A stretch of DNA of 64,000 nucleotides from a cyanobacterium PCC 7702 (GTDB taxonomy: Bacteria > Cyanobacteriota > Cyanobacteriia > Cyanobacteriales > Nostocaceae), in NCBI GenBank assembly GCA_000332255.1, contig KB235926.1, forward strand, positions 3,417,822 through 3,481,821. The letters are read 5' to 3'. The position numbers were made by a program, and so were the translations under genes. This document shows positions 18,519 to 28,302 of the stretch, one piece after another. The number at the start of each line of letters is the position of its first letter. Position 1 is the first letter of the stretch. The notes under the pieces are model-generated. The model was not told where the DNA came from, ran no database searches, and saw only the letters and a list, made by a program, of their open reading frames with translations.

Positions 18519-20057
18519 TTATAGAGTGCTTTTCAGCTTGGGGGAGAACCCCAAATTCTCCAATAACTCTAGTGTTTGCGATGGTTCGACTAAAGTATTT
18601 GCACACAAAATACCAGATGCTGCTACTGCTGGCACGCCAATTCCCGGCATAGTGCTGTCACCAACACGATACAATCCTTTGATGGGTGTGTGTGGACCTG
18701 GAAACATTCCTTTCTTGGCGGCAATAGCAGGACCGTAGCTTCCCTGATATCTTCGTAAATAAAAAGCATGGGTAAGGGGTGTGCCAATAAGTTCTAAAAC
18801 TACGCGCTGTCTGAGATCGGGAATAATTTTTTCAATAGCGCGGTATAAAGTTTCTGCTTTTGAGCGTTTTTTTTGTTCGTACTGCTGATTTCGTTCCCAT
18901 CCCGCGTAGGGTTCTAGGGTGTAGGCGTGAATGACGTGATGTCCTTGAGGAGCAACTGTTGCATCCCAAACGCTAGGAATCGAGATCATGCAGGTATTTC
19001 CTGGGGTGGTAATATCCTTGTTGCTATCGTGGATGACCACGTGATGTCCTGTCAAATTTTCTAAGCCATCAGCACGAATACCTAAGTGTAAATGCATAAA
19101 ACTGTCGATGGCTGGTGTAGCTAAAGCTGCTTGACGGTAGGATGTAGGTAAGTCTTCCGGACGTAAAAGTTTTGTGTAAGTATCCCAGATACTAGCATTA
19201 GAAATAACGATCGGTGCTTTCAGAATTTGACCTGTTTGCGATCGCACGCCTACAACTTTTCCCGATTCCACCAAAATTTGTTCAATATGACATCCTAAAA
19301 GCAGGATACCGCCCCAGCGTTTCAATCCCCGTACCAAGGCGTTAACAATCGCTTGACTTCCACCAATTGGATACTCAACACCAGCGCTCGAGCGTTCCCC
19401 CAACATCAAAGCTACTTCAGGGACAATAGTACCGCAAGCCTTTAAGCCTGAAAGTAAAAAGCATTCTAGATCGATCAGTCGCCGTACCCACCAGTCCCCA
19501 ACTGTAGCGTCCATCACATCACCTACTGAAGCTCGGAGTAGGGGCAAATGAGGTATTATTTTTAATAATGATGGTAAGTAACGCCGCAGTAATACGGGTA
19601 ATAATTGCCAGTCTGCTCTTAACGCTAAACTGGGAATGCCTTTCATAGCTTTGTATAAAGGTAAGAGCCGATGGTAGAACTGCTGTAGCTCCTTGGCGCC
19701 GGCTTTAGTAAATTTTGCTACCTCTTGACAATAAAGCTCGCTCTGGCTGTAAACTGCAAAAGTACTTTCTGGAAAGTGATAATGTCCTAAGGGATCGTAG
19801 GGTGTAGCTTCTAGGGATTCACCGAGGATGTCCAAAAGTTTCTTAACAGGATTTAAACTCTTGGCGTTTGTTAAACCACAATAAAAGGAGGGACCGCAAT
19901 CAAATTGAAAACCCCTGCGTTTAAAGTTATGAGCAGCACCACCAGCGATGGTGTGACTTTCACACACGATCGCGCGTTTTCCGTAACGAGCTAGCAACGC
20001 AGCCGCACACAACCCGCCAATACCGCTACCAATAACGATAACATCACTGTCTGGCAT
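18519..20057 (-). CDS. FAD-dependent oxidoreductase, CrtH/CRTISO-like
   Basis: 512 residues. The N-terminal dinucleotide-binding motif VIGSGIGGLCAAALLARYG (residues ~7-25) holds FAD; the GGAAHNFKRRGFQFDCGPS segment that follows and the C-terminal YRVGDSTMPGIGVPA motif are typical of the phytoene desaturase/carotenoid isomerase superfamily. The length and these motifs are closest to prolycopene isomerase (CrtH) and its cyanobacterial relatives. Because several paralogues exist, carotenoid isomerase activity is a likely but unproven role. It is divergent from the Mla-type ATPase gene (68-bp gap). Confidence 0.8.
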   Translation of the reverse strand: MPDSDVIVIGSGIGGLCAAALLARYGKRAIVCESHTIAGGAAHNFKRRGFQFDCGPSFYCGLTNAKSLNPVKKLLDILGESLEATPYDPLGHYHFPESTFAVYSQSELYCQEVAKFTKAGAKELQQFYHRLLPLYKAMKGIPSLALRADWQLLPVLLRRYLPSLLKIIPHLPLLRASVGDVMDATVGDWWVRRLIDLECFLLSGLKACGTIVPEVALMLGERSSAGVEYPIGGSQAIVNALVRGLKRWGGILLLGCHIEQILVESGKVVGVRSQTGQILKAPIVISNASIWDTYTKLLRPEDLPTSYRQAALATPAIDSFMHLHLGIRADGLENLTGHHVVIHDSNKDITTPGNTCMISIPSVWDATVAPQGHHVIHAYTLEPYAGWERNQQYEQKKRSKAETLYRAIEKIIPDLRQRVVLELIGTPLTHAFYLRRYQGSYGPAIAAKKGMFPGPHTPIKGLYRVGDSTMPGIGVPAVAASGILCANTLVEPSQTLELLENLGFSPKLKSTL

Positions 20058-20125
20058 TTTTGTTGTTTGTTAGTAGTTGGTAGTTGGTTATTTACCACTA
20101 TCTACTATTTAATATCCATTGACTG

Positions 20126-20908
20126 ATGACCGAACCGTTGATTGAATTAAAGGGAATTTCTAAGTCCTTTGGTGACAACAAGGTTTTAGATGAAGTCGAT
20201 CTCACAGTTTACCGGGGAGAAGCGCTGGGAATAATAGGACCGAGCGGTACCGGGAAATCAACTATTTTGCGCGTGATTGCAGGGTTGATTGCTCCCGATG
20301 CTGGAGAAATTTACGTACAAGGAAGGCGACGAGAGGGTTTGATTGAAGATGGAGCCGATCCCCTTGGTATTAGTATGGTATTTCAACAAGCAGCGTTGTT
20401 TGATTCGCTGACTGTTGAGGAGAATGTTGGTTTTGTATTGTATCAGTTCTCGCGGCTGCCAAGAACGCGGATTCGAGAATTGGTGGAAGAAAAATTACAG
20501 ATGGTAGGTTTAGCGGGAATAGGCGATCGCTATCCTGCAGAACTATCTGGAGGTATGAGAAAACGGGTTAGCTTTGCGCGTGCGATTATGTCAAATCCCG
20601 AACATCCCGAAGAGGGACCGGAGGTTGTACTTTACGACGAACCGACCGCTGGACTGGACCCAATTGCTTCTACGGTCATAGAAGATTTAATTAGACAGTT
20701 ACAATCTACGCAGGGAGCATGTGGAACTTACGTAATCGTCACCCATCAAGAAAGTACCATTCGCCGCACAGCCGATAGAATAGTATTTCTCTACCAAGGT
20801 AAAGTACAGTGGCAAGGTACAGTAAGTGAAATAGATACTACTGATAATCCTTTAATCAGGCAGTTTATGAGTGGAAGTGTGGTTGGACCAATTCAGGTAG
20901 TAGGTTAA
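20126..20908 (+). CDS. ABC transporter ATPase, MlaF-like
   Basis: 260 residues: Walker A GPSGTGKST (about residues 37-45), Q-loop FQQAALFDSLT, signature LSGGMRKR, Walker B VVLYDEPTAGLDP and H-loop VTHQ. The ELSGGMRKRV signature with the long insert before Walker B is typical of MlaF/Mkl ATPases that energise lipid transport between the inner and outer membranes. It is followed 80 bp later by the MCE-domain gene, its normal partner. The permease (MlaE) is not in this window and must be encoded elsewhere. Confidence 0.88.
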   Translation: MTEPLIELKGISKSFGDNKVLDEVDLTVYRGEALGIIGPSGTGKSTILRVIAGLIAPDAGEIYVQGRRREGLIEDGADPLGISMVFQQAALFDSLTVEENVGFVLYQFSRLPRTRIRELVEEKLQMVGLAGIGDRYPAELSGGMRKRVSFARAIMSNPEHPEEGPEVVLYDEPTAGLDPIASTVIEDLIRQLQSTQGACGTYVIVTHQESTIRRTADRIVFLYQGKVQWQGTVSEIDTTDNPLIRQFMSGSVVGPIQVVG

Positions 20909-20988
20909 GACAGTGTGGAATTTTGGATTGCTAAGTGCTATTGCTATTAACCGCTAGCCATTAGCAATTAACAACAGGGAGGAAAAAA

Positions 20989-22545
20989 ATGCGATCGCGA
21001 ATATTCAGAGAAGGTTCTGTGGGATTGTTGATACTAGTAGGACTGGGTGTATTTGTAGGAATTATCCTATGGTTGAATCGGTTGAATGCTGCGAGAAATT
21101 CCTATAAAGCCTTTGTGGAATTTGCCAACGCTGGTGGAATGCAAAAAGGAGCTGTAGTTCGTTATCGCGGTGTAAAAGTTGGCAGTATTTCTGCAATTCG
21201 ACCCGGACCAAACAACGTGGAAGTAGAAATTGAAATCACAGACCCTAATTTGATTATCCCCCGGGATGTTACCGTGGAAGCAAATCAATCTGGTTTAATT
21301 AGCGAAAGCGTCATTGATATTACACCCAAATCACCCTTACTGGCAAGGGAGGTCACCGCGAAACCATTAGACAAAAATTGCAATCCTAGCTTGATTGTTT
21401 GTAATGGCTCGCGTTTAAAAGGGCAAGTTGGTATTAGTCTGGATGAATTGATTCGCACTACCAGCAACTTAGCAACTTTGTATTCTCAGCCAAACTTCTA
21501 TATTAATGCCAACGAAGCATTGAAAAATACATCTAAAGCCGCAGCAGAAATCGCTCAGCTGAGTCGAGACATTTCTAGCTTGACAAAATCTACCGAAAGA
21601 CAACTAAACACTTTTTCAGGTGCTGCAACTTCAGTAGCAAACGCAGCAAACACAATTAGCACAACTACTAAAAACACAGTCAAGCAATTTGGCACCACAG
21701 CCAAGCAAATAGGCTCAACTGCAGATCAAGCCAATCGCTTCCTTAGCAATCTTAACAACCTGGTGACAACAAATCGTTATTCGCTGGTGACAACCTTGAA
21801 CAATATTACTGAAACTAGCAATCAACTGCGAGCGACAATCAGCAGTTTATCACCAACATTAAATCGCCTTACACAAGGTAAATTACTACAAAATTTAGAA
21901 ACTCTTTCAGCAAATGCAGCTCAAGCATCTGCTAATTTACGTAATGCAACTCAAGCGCTAAACAATCCCAGTAATCTACTGGTACTGCAACAAACTCTAG
22001 ATTCTGCACGAGTTACCTTTGAAAACGCCCAAAAAATAACTTCTGATTTAGATGATATAACAGGCGATCCGCAACTGCGGCAAAGATTGAAACAGTTAAT
22101 CCACGGTTTAAGTAACTTGGTATCCTCTACCCAGCAAATGCAGCAGCAAGTCAAAGTAGCAGCTACCTTGGATGCGATGAAAGCAGACGTGAAAAATCCA
22201 AATACAGCCATAACACCTTTCCATTCGCTTTCACCCACTGCTTTTCCAGCTGCTAACAAACAACTTCAGGCCAATTTGGTTTCTATTTTGGACGATCGCT
22301 CGTTGCCAAAAACTTCCCAGTTGTCGTCTGACTATTCTTCAGGTGTTTGCATTACCCAGTCGTTGCTTCCGAATTCCCTACCCGCAGAGACTGCTTTAGA
22401 ACCTGTTTTTGCTAATCCGGCGGAGAAATCTTCCGCGCCAGTGGCTGCTTCTTTGGCAGCTCCTGCTGACTTCTCCCAACAAAAACTATTACAACAGTTA
22501 CGAGAATACGGCAAGCTACGCCAGCAAAAGGAAACAAGTAAATGA
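20989..22545 (+). CDS. MCE-family (MlaD-like) protein
   Basis: 518 residues. A single N-terminal transmembrane anchor (VGLLILVGLGVFVGIILWL, residues ~10-28) is followed by the MCE domain at ~38-120 (FANAGGMQKGAVVRYRGVKVG), which forms rings that pass lipids through the periplasm. From ~150 to 400 there is a long helical region rich in Asn, Thr, Ser and Ala (probably coiled coil), and a Pro/Ala-rich C-terminus. The RBS GGGAGGA precedes the ATG. With the upstream ATPase this is half of a plastid TGD/Mla-type lipid importer. Confidence 0.88.
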   Translation: MRSRIFREGSVGLLILVGLGVFVGIILWLNRLNAARNSYKAFVEFANAGGMQKGAVVRYRGVKVGSISAIRPGPNNVEVEIEITDPNLIIPRDVTVEANQSGLISESVIDITPKSPLLAREVTAKPLDKNCNPSLIVCNGSRLKGQVGISLDELIRTTSNLATLYSQPNFYINANEALKNTSKAAAEIAQLSRDISSLTKSTERQLNTFSGAATSVANAANTISTTTKNTVKQFGTTAKQIGSTADQANRFLSNLNNLVTTNRYSLVTTLNNITETSNQLRATISSLSPTLNRLTQGKLLQNLETLSANAAQASANLRNATQALNNPSNLLVLQQTLDSARVTFENAQKITSDLDDITGDPQLRQRLKQLIHGLSNLVSSTQQMQQQVKVAATLDAMKADVKNPNTAITPFHSLSPTAFPAANKQLQANLVSILDDRSLPKTSQLSSDYSSGVCITQSLLPNSLPAETALEPVFANPAEKSSAPVAASLAAPADFSQQKLLQQLREYGKLRQQKETSK

Positions 22546-22587
22546 GCGATCGCAGCTTGCTTTGCGAGCAGAAAATGTTGCGATCGC
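22546..22587. repeat. HIP1-based palindrome between convergent genes
   Basis: GCGATCGCA (22546-22554) and TGCGATCGC (22579-22587) are perfect 9-bp arms made of two HIP1 octamers, with a partly paired GCTTGC/GCGAGC inside. It lies between the convergent mlaD-like and rpiA genes. It could fold as a hairpin in both transcripts; there is no T-run. Confidence 0.6.
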
Positions 22588-22596
22588 GCCTGAAGA

Positions 22597-23316
22597 CTAG
22601 TCCAACTTTCTCACTGCAGGTTGACCGTCTTTGACTTCACCAACTAAGACCAGATCGACGCAGTTGACGAAGATGCCATTTTCTACAACACCAGGAATAT
22701 TGTTCAATGTTTTTTCCAAGCTAGCAGGGTCATCTATAGAATCAAATTTGGCATCTACAACCATGTTGCCTTGATCGGTAATTACGGGACCTGCTTTTTT
22801 CACTCCCATCCGCAGCTGTGGTTTTCCGCCAAGTTTTTCAATCGCCCGCATCACGGGTGTAACTGCTATGGGAATCACCTCCACAGGTACAGGAAATACC
22901 GAACCCAGGCGATCGACTAATTTCCCGCTATCAACAACGACGATGAATTCGTTTGCTAGATAATCGACTATTTTTTCACGAGTATGGGCCGCACCACCGC
23001 CTTTAATTAAATTTTTTTGCGGATCGACTTCATCGGCACCATCAATGGCAATATCAATGTGGTCTACAGCATCCAAGGTGGTCAGAGGAATTTTATACTG
23101 TTTTGCCAGTACTTCTGCTTGAAAAGAGGTAGGAATACCTTTGATGTCTTTGAGTTCTCCTGATTGCAGGCGTTCTCCTATAAATTGAATCGCATACGCA
23201 GTAGTAGAACCAGTTCCCAAACCCACAATCGAACCTGATTTTACTAAAGCGGCGGCAGCTTTACCGACTTCTTGTTTCATTAATGTTACAGGATCTGTTA
23301 CTGCTGTCATTCCCAA
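22597..23316 (-). CDS. rpiA: Ribose-5-phosphate isomerase A
   Basis: 239 residues. Family motifs are all present: [16 protein letters not shown] near residue 28, DGADEVDP (catalytic Asp pair) near 90, and [12 protein letters not shown] with the catalytic Glu/Lys region near 102. RpiA interconverts ribose-5-phosphate and ribulose-5-phosphate in the pentose phosphate and Calvin-Benson cycles. Full length for the family. Single-gene unit converging with the mlaD-like gene. Confidence 0.95.
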   Translation of the reverse strand: MGMTAVTDPVTLMKQEVGKAAAALVKSGSIVGLGTGSTTAYAIQFIGERLQSGELKDIKGIPTSFQAEVLAKQYKIPLTTLDAVDHIDIAIDGADEVDPQKNLIKGGGAAHTREKIVDYLANEFIVVVDSGKLVDRLGSVFPVPVEVIPIAVTPVMRAIEKLGGKPQLRMGVKKAGPVITDQGNMVVDAKFDSIDDPASLEKTLNNIPGVVENGIFVNCVDLVLVGEVKDGQPAVRKLD

Positions 23317-23433
23317 AGCTCCTGAAAATCTTAACTATAGTCCATAGTAGGGGACGCAGGGAGACTGGGAAAGACTGATGTTCCCCAAATTAGTCGCTCT
23401 AGGTGATGGATTTGGGTATGGGAAGTTTGTTGG

Positions 23434-23676
23434 CTATCTTGATAGGGATTTCCATCTTACTTCCCTAATGGTGTTTTCTATGGGTTGGTTGTATGGACAA
23501 GTTTCCGTTGCTTTTTTGGAAACTATGGCGTAGCTGGTTGCTAAACATCCAAAAAAGAAAACTACGCTAAACCAAAGCACGAGTTTATTAGCAGTGGAAA
23601 ATTCTTGCTTTTGCGATCGCGCTTTGTAAAGGTCCAATCCGGTCTCGGTTATTTCGGTAATCTTGATTTTGTCCAC
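23434..23676 (-). CDS. 80-residue single-span membrane protein, unknown function
   Basis: ATG at 23676. Residues 1-30 are polar and charged (MDKIKITEITETGLDLYKAR), residues ~31-52 form one transmembrane helix (LVLWFSVVFFFGCLATSYAIV), and the rest is a short polar tail with one Cys. Base composition is like that of its neighbours. I do not recognise the family. It stands alone 117 bp upstream of rpiA on the same strand. Confidence 0.5.
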   Translation of the reverse strand: MDKIKITEITETGLDLYKARSQKQEFSTANKLVLWFSVVFFFGCLATSYAIVSKKATETCPYNQPIENTIREVRWKSLSR

Positions 23677-24346
23677 ATTAGTTTCTCCGCTGAAGAATTT
23701 ACAAACGCGGGAACTTGTTTATCTTTGTTGTCTCGTTGTCTGGCTACTTTCAAAAATGCTGCCCGCATTTTTAGCATTTTTATTTTCTAACTGTCAAACC
23801 ATTTGAGGATGAGGTGCCATAACCCACATCAAAATCTTTGCTGAAGCTAAACTAAAGCAAAATAAATATATTCAAATCAATCGAGTTTATGTTTACTATT
23901 ATTTCTCTGCCATCAGCTATTGTCAGTCGGTAAAAGTCGGAAGTTGAACCAACGCAATAGTCGGAAAAAGTAGCAGCGGTCAACTAAAACTTTAAAATTA
24001 CCCGCACAAACTTCTGGCATCATCGAATTTGTAGGGCAGTTTTGATTGCTGCCAAGAAAATACCTATCTAGCTATTTGCTTGCTACAACTATGTCAATCT
24101 TTATGTCTTAGATTTTTATTATGTTTGCTTTACTTTCACCCTCTAAAAATATATGTAAACACCTACGGTCAAGGAAATATTTAAGTCTGCCTTCCCTTGC
24201 AATCTTGGTTGCAGGGGTTTTTCATGCGATCGCTGTCGAAAGCTTTGATGCTAAGTGTTTACAGATAATAGTAAATATTTCAGCGCTTTTTACCGATAAT
24301 ATCTAAAAACTTGCCCGTAAATAGTAAATAGTGTTAGATTTACCCA
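23677..24346. other. Intergenic, no protein gene supported; one plus-strand terminator-like hairpin
   Basis: 670 bp between a small membrane-protein gene and tRNA-Pro. The open frames here have poor composition and no RBS. It holds a plus-strand hairpin with T-run at 24194-24222 that does not belong to any annotated gene, so an unannotated transcript is possible. Confidence 0.4.
24194..24222 (+). terminator. Orphan Rho-independent terminator-like hairpin
   Basis: CCCTTGCAA (24194-24202) pairs with TTGCAGGGG (24209-24217) with one T-G pair, loop of 6, followed by TTTTTC. No gene on the plus strand ends upstream within 1.6 kb, so this may terminate a small RNA transcribed from the 23.7-24.2 kb gap. 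Confidence 0.5.
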
Positions 24347-24420
24347 TCGGAGCGGCGGGATTTGAACCCACGACCTCCACTACCCCAAAGTGGCGCGCTA
24401 CCAAGCTGCGCTACGCCCCG
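24347..24420 (-). tRNA. tRNA-Pro (anticodon GGG)
   Basis: 74 nt on the minus strand. The acceptor stem CGGGGCG pairs with CGCTCCG (one G-T pair), the discriminator is A, the T-loop reads GGGTTCAAATC, and the anticodon stem CCACT/AGTGG closes the seven-base loop TTGGGGT, giving anticodon GGG, which reads proline codons CCC and CCT. CCA is not encoded. All four stems are intact. Confidence 0.95.
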
Positions 24421-24475
24421 GCAACCTTTATATATTAACATGAAATACGAAATAAACAATAACAAAATTAAAATA

Positions 24476-24841
24476 CTAAAACACTTTCAGCATTGCTGCT
24501 GCTTGTAACAAACCCGCAACAGCGGAAGCGCTCCATTTGCCTTCGGCGCGGCGGCTGGTATTGAGGACGAAGCGCATGCAGAAAGAGTGAGGATAACCTT
24601 CTACCTCCATCCATAACAAATTACTTTCGGCTTCGCAGGTAATTTTTTCTTCATCCATTAACTCTGGTGCAAGTTGTTGCACGGTGTCTGCTAGCTGTAA
24701 TATCAGCCGACAGAAATCATTCAATTCTGCTTCTGTGAGCTCGATCGCCCAATCATCTGTTCCCACTAAGCCTTTAAATTCAGGTGCATTCGGGTCCCAA
24801 CCAATACGCCAACCTGCTCCACTTTTGAGGATACGTTCCAT
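24476..24841 (-). CDS. DUF1818 family protein
   Basis: 121 residues, the usual length for DUF1818, a small cytosolic family restricted to cyanobacteria. Recognisable from the N-terminus (LKSGAGWRIGWDPNAPEFKG), the ELTEAELNDFCRL helix and the WSASAVAGLLQAA C-terminus. The fold is known from structural genomics but the role is unknown. It is the last gene of a minus-strand group that begins with rpoZ: the stop of the preceding exported protein is 40 bp upstream. Confidence 0.85.
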   Translation of the reverse strand: MERILKSGAGWRIGWDPNAPEFKGLVGTDDWAIELTEAELNDFCRLILQLADTVQQLAPELMDEEKITCEAESNLLWMEVEGYPHSFCMRFVLNTSRRAEGKWSASAVAGLLQAAAMLKVF

Positions 24842-24881
24842 AAATTGAGTTAGTAGTTAGGGGAAGGCTAGCATCTGCTAA

Positions 24882-25382
24882 TTATTTTTTGGTAAAAGCA
24901 TTAACTAAGGCTTGTACCAAGGCGTTTCGCTGCTCGCGACTGAGACGGCGTATGGCGGCGCGATCGCCTGCGAAGGGATTTTTTCGCAAGGTGTCGTTGC
25001 CAGGATAAGATTCTTCATACATAACTTCATTGGCATCGAGATAATCGGCTAAAGTTAATTTCCAATCCAGGCGGTAGTTTGGCGGACGTCCCTTCACGTA
25101 GATGTGGTAGCGAATCAAACGACTCACTAAGGTATTGTTTTCTGCAACTTTTCCTGTTTCTTGACTGATATAATGATTTTCTTTCGGTAAATACGGTAAT
25201 TTTTTGTAAACTTGTTGCCAAACTTCGTTGGGATTTACTCTTTGAGCACGAACAGGTGCAACAGAAAACCAACTGCTCAAAAAAGCCAAGAGCAAAAAAT
25301 TCACCAGTAAAATTTGTTTTACCCTCCTTTGTGAGGAGGGTAGAGAAAGTATCTTCTGCCGACACTGGAGCATGAATCGCAA
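24882..25382 (-). CDS. Exported cyanobacterial protein, unknown function
   Basis: 166 residues. A signal peptide covers residues ~20-46 (ILLVNFLLLAFLSSWFSVAP, cleaved near VRAQ). The mature part is small and soluble: NEVWQQVYKKLPYLPKENHY, then RLIRYHIYVKGRPPNYRLDW and a basic C-terminus. It looks like a conserved cyanobacterial protein but no catalytic motif or named family was recognised. It begins 12 bp after the rpoZ stop, so it is in the same operon as rpoZ and DUF1818. Confidence 0.65.
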   Translation of the reverse strand: MRFMLQCRQKILSLPSSQRRVKQILLVNFLLLAFLSSWFSVAPVRAQRVNPNEVWQQVYKKLPYLPKENHYISQETGKVAENNTLVSRLIRYHIYVKGRPPNYRLDWKLTLADYLDANEVMYEESYPGNDTLRKNPFAGDRAAIRRLSREQRNALVQALVNAFTKK

Positions 25383-25394
25383 AAAGGAAATTTT

Positions 25395-25631
25395 TTATAC
25401 TTCACCAATAATTTCTGGTTGAGTTAGTTCGTCTGACATTTCAATAATCGCCCTGAGAACGGGCTTCATCATCACGTCATCGCTATTGTCAAAGTCTTCA
25501 TAGCGCCTGCGTTTAGCGCGATTTGCCACTTGAACCGTAATGCGGTAGCGATTTGAAGCTGCGTTAATCAAGTCCTCAGCGCGGTGCATGATCTGAGTTT
25601 GGGTTGTATCGAACTTAGAACGCTTTAGCAT
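25395..25631 (-). CDS. rpoZ: RNA polymerase omega subunit, cyanobacterial type
   Basis: 78 residues. The N-terminal part matches the omega core ([29 protein letters not shown]), and the C-terminal part is the acidic tail typical of cyanobacterial omega ([19 protein letters not shown]). Omega assists assembly and stability of the RNA polymerase core and affects sigma choice in cyanobacteria. First gene of an apparent rpoZ - exported protein - DUF1818 operon. Confidence 0.92.
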   Translation of the reverse strand: MLKRSKFDTTQTQIMHRAEDLINAASNRYRITVQVANRAKRRRYEDFDNSDDVMMKPVLRAIIEMSDELTQPEIIGEV

Positions 25632-25699
25632 ATTTACAGGTTCTTGGGGTCATTTTTTAGTTTAGCAGCTCGATTATAACCACAGTTGGTTCCAGAAGT

Positions 25700-27169
25700 T
25701 TACTGCTTTGCTTTGCCTAGAATGCAGCCACTGCGCGCAGGTATGCGTAAATCTAGCTGTGTGGATTGTTCCTGCTTGCTCCATTTTACCTCAGCCCTAC
25801 CGTATAAAAGTTTGTCGAGCTGGCCGTGCAGATTGGTTATTTGTATGTTTGCGTTTGCCGGGGCAGTACCAGCATTGACTGCTATAATTAATTCTTCTTG
25901 CTCCCAGCTACGGGTAAACACGTAAAGTCCGCCTTGGGCATGTAAAACTTGGTAGCTACCCCGACGCAAGCAGGGGTAAGCGTGGCGTAGAGCAATTAAT
26001 TGGCGATGGATATTGAGAATTTCTCGATCCCAATGAGCTTCACGAGGAAAGCCACGACGTGAGTCCGGATCGAGACCGCCGGGTAAACCGACTTCATCGC
26101 CATAATAAATGCTGGGTGCGCCGGGAAATGTCATCAGCAGCAAGGTTGCTAGTTCTACACTGGGGCGATCGCCTTGAGCAATAGTTAGCAATCGCGCTGT
26201 ATCGTGACTAGCAAGCAAATTTAATTGGGTAAGTTGAATTTCCCAAGCATAAAGTTGCAGTAATTCCTGCATTTTAGCGGCGTACTCTGCAGCGAACAAA
26301 GGTGGGTAGGGATGGTAGGAACGTCCTTGCACTTGTTCTAAATCTACGCGATCGCCGGCGGCAAAAGCGATCGTTGCTCCTGCAAACAAATAATTCATAA
26401 CTCCGTCAAACTGGGTACCGTCTAGCCACTGCTGCGCATCCTCCCAAACTTCGCCAACAATGTAAGCTTCAGAATTAATAGCTTTGACCCGTTGGCGGAA
26501 TTCTTGCCAAAAGCCAGGTGTTTTGATTTCAAACGGTACGTCCAACCGCCAGCCATCGATGCCAAATTTAATCCAGTATTCGGCGATTTCCATAATGTAT
26601 TCTCGCACTTCTGGATTATCGTGGTTAAAAACTGGTAGAGCTCGATTTCCACCCCAACCGACGTAGTTAGCGGGAAGCTCGCCATTATATGGAGAAACAG
26701 GCCAATTTTCGATCTTGAACCAATTTACCCAAGGTGAATGGGGACCGTTTTCTAATATGTCGTGGAAAAAGAAAAAGCCGCGACTGCAATGATTAAAAAC
26801 TCCATCCAAAAGGATTTTGATGTTGCGTGCGCGGGCGGCGTCTAGCAGTTGTTGAAAAGCTAAATTACCTCCCAGCATGGGATCTACTTGATAATAATCG
26901 TGAGTGTGGTAGCGGTGATTGCTAGCAGATTGAAAGATGGGTGTTAAGTAAATAGCATTAATTCCCAGATCTTGAATGTAATCTAGCTGTTCGAGAATAC
27001 CCCACAAATCTCCTCCTTTGTATCCTTGCAGTGTGGGCATAGCATCCCAATCTTCCCAGCTCACATTACGTAAAAGCCGTCGCCGCGGTTGCTTGCTTCT
27101 GGCAAAGCGATCGGGAAATATTTGATAAAACACGGCATCCTTGACCCAGTTTGGTGTTTGTATCTGCAT
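25700..27169 (-). CDS. Alpha-amylase-family (GH13) glycoside hydrolase
   Basis: 489 residues, TIM-barrel GH13 enzyme. Conserved regions in order: region I GVFNHCS, region II GWRLDVPFEI (nucleophile Asp), region III VGEVWEDA (acid/base Glu), region IV LLASHDTARLL (transition-state Asp). A C-terminal beta domain is present. Lack of a signal peptide points to a cytosolic enzyme. The GH13 motif around region II and the length suggest the neopullulanase/cyclomaltodextrinase branch acting on maltodextrins from glycogen; the exact substrate is not determined. Confidence 0.88.
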   Translation of the reverse strand: MQIQTPNWVKDAVFYQIFPDRFARSKQPRRRLLRNVSWEDWDAMPTLQGYKGGDLWGILEQLDYIQDLGINAIYLTPIFQSASNHRYHTHDYYQVDPMLGGNLAFQQLLDAARARNIKILLDGVFNHCSRGFFFFHDILENGPHSPWVNWFKIENWPVSPYNGELPANYVGWGGNRALPVFNHDNPEVREYIMEIAEYWIKFGIDGWRLDVPFEIKTPGFWQEFRQRVKAINSEAYIVGEVWEDAQQWLDGTQFDGVMNYLFAGATIAFAAGDRVDLEQVQGRSYHPYPPLFAAEYAAKMQELLQLYAWEIQLTQLNLLASHDTARLLTIAQGDRPSVELATLLLMTFPGAPSIYYGDEVGLPGGLDPDSRRGFPREAHWDREILNIHRQLIALRHAYPCLRRGSYQVLHAQGGLYVFTRSWEQEELIIAVNAGTAPANANIQITNLHGQLDKLLYGRAEVKWSKQEQSTQLDLRIPARSGCILGKAKQ

Positions 27170-27270
27170 GAATTGCTCCGGATCATTTGTTTATTGCGAT
27201 CGATCGTTGCAGATATTACCTTTTTTGCGTCTCACACTTGCGGTAGAAAATTTGGGTTAGGTAAATGCCT

Positions 27271-28302
27271 TCAAGCCATTTCTTGGATTTGCAGGCGAAT
27301 CGCATGCTTTCCAGTGCTGCTAATTTGTAATTCCATGACTTCACCGCCGTAGGATTCCAAGCAATTGAGCAAAGCTCGCAATTGAGGTGTACTTGCACCG
27401 GTATCTACGTACAGCCTATCCGCTAAATTACCGATACGCTTCCAAGTTACGTACAACTTGGCTATGGTTTGTTCTAGCTGGAATGATTGATTAACTAAAT
27501 CAGCAGCAATGTTTAAGCAACCAATTCTTTGTGCTTCTATAAGTGCTGTTTCGATGTCTACTTCTTCTTCGTTTAGCGCTTGCACTTGAGTTGCTGCTTT
27601 GAGATACTTTGCCAAGCTCCGCGCATCTGCAGTAGCTTGTTTGAGAGTATCTACATCGGGATTTTGAGCAATTTCTTTTTGTAAGGATTTTTGGTGCGAT
27701 GGGGGTAATTTTTCCATTTCCTTGACCAAAGGAGCAATGTAGCGCGGAGGAAGAGTGTTTTCTGCAGCTTTTCGCTTCACTGGTTCCGGTAATAATTCTG
27801 AAGACATGGCTGTCCATTCCTCAGTCAGCTGGCGCACTTCTCTTGTAGTGATGCGATCGCCTTTTTGCGCTGCTTCGCTTACCATTATCTGTACCTGAGG
27901 GGCGGATTTGGCTGTTTCTACAAACGCCCGTTTGCTGAAATTATTAATTGCTCTCGGGTCAAGTTTTCCTTGTTGTACAAGAGTATCTGCGCTGTTTGCC
28001 AGTTGAATCCAAGCATAAGCCTGGCTTTTGCTAATGTCCCGTTCCTTGAGCCATTTGAGGAATCCCGTACCCCGTCCGTCTCCACCTTTTTTCTCTCGAT
28101 CTCGGACTGCTCGTAAAATTCGTCCCCGCCAAATTTCGGTTTGTAAATCAAAGCGATCGCACACCTGCCAAGCTATATCCAGTTGCTTTTGAAATTCCAC
28201 TTCTGGAATATTCTCATCGTCTGGATCCGGCAGTTGAAAATCAAAGTCTACAGGCTGTTGTAAAGCAGCAGCTAGCTGATCGAAATTATCGGTTGATTGC
28301 AC
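27271..28302 (-). CDS. Conserved cyanobacterial helical protein, unknown function
   Basis: 343 residues, soluble and mostly helical. Residues ~40-110 contain WRGRILRAVRDREKKGGDG and WLKERDISKSQAYAWIQLA, which reads like the DUF3102-type replication/partition helix-turn-helix region, so DNA binding is possible. The middle is charged; the C-terminus has leucine-rich helices. No catalytic motif. I do not assign a function. It is a single-gene unit with 101 bp before the GH13 gene. Confidence 0.6.
   Translation of the reverse strand: MQSTDNFDQLAAALQQPVDFDFQLPDPDDENIPEVEFQKQLDIAWQVCDRFDLQTEIWRGRILRAVRDREKKGGDGRGTGFLKWLKERDISKSQAYAWIQLANSADTLVQQGKLDPRAINNFSKRAFVETAKSAPQVQIMVSEAAQKGDRITTREVRQLTEEWTAMSSELLPEPVKRKAAENTLPPRYIAPLVKEMEKLPPSHQKSLQKEIAQNPDVDTLKQATADARSLAKYLKAATQVQALNEEEVDIETALIEAQRIGCLNIAADLVNQSFQLEQTIAKLYVTWKRIGNLADRLYVDTGASTPQLRALLNCLESYGGEVMELQISSTGKHAIRLQIQEMA

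Noticed and set aside
24121..24306. 61-codon plus-strand open frame
   Set aside because: Its middle is the orphan terminator hairpin; product unlike any family.
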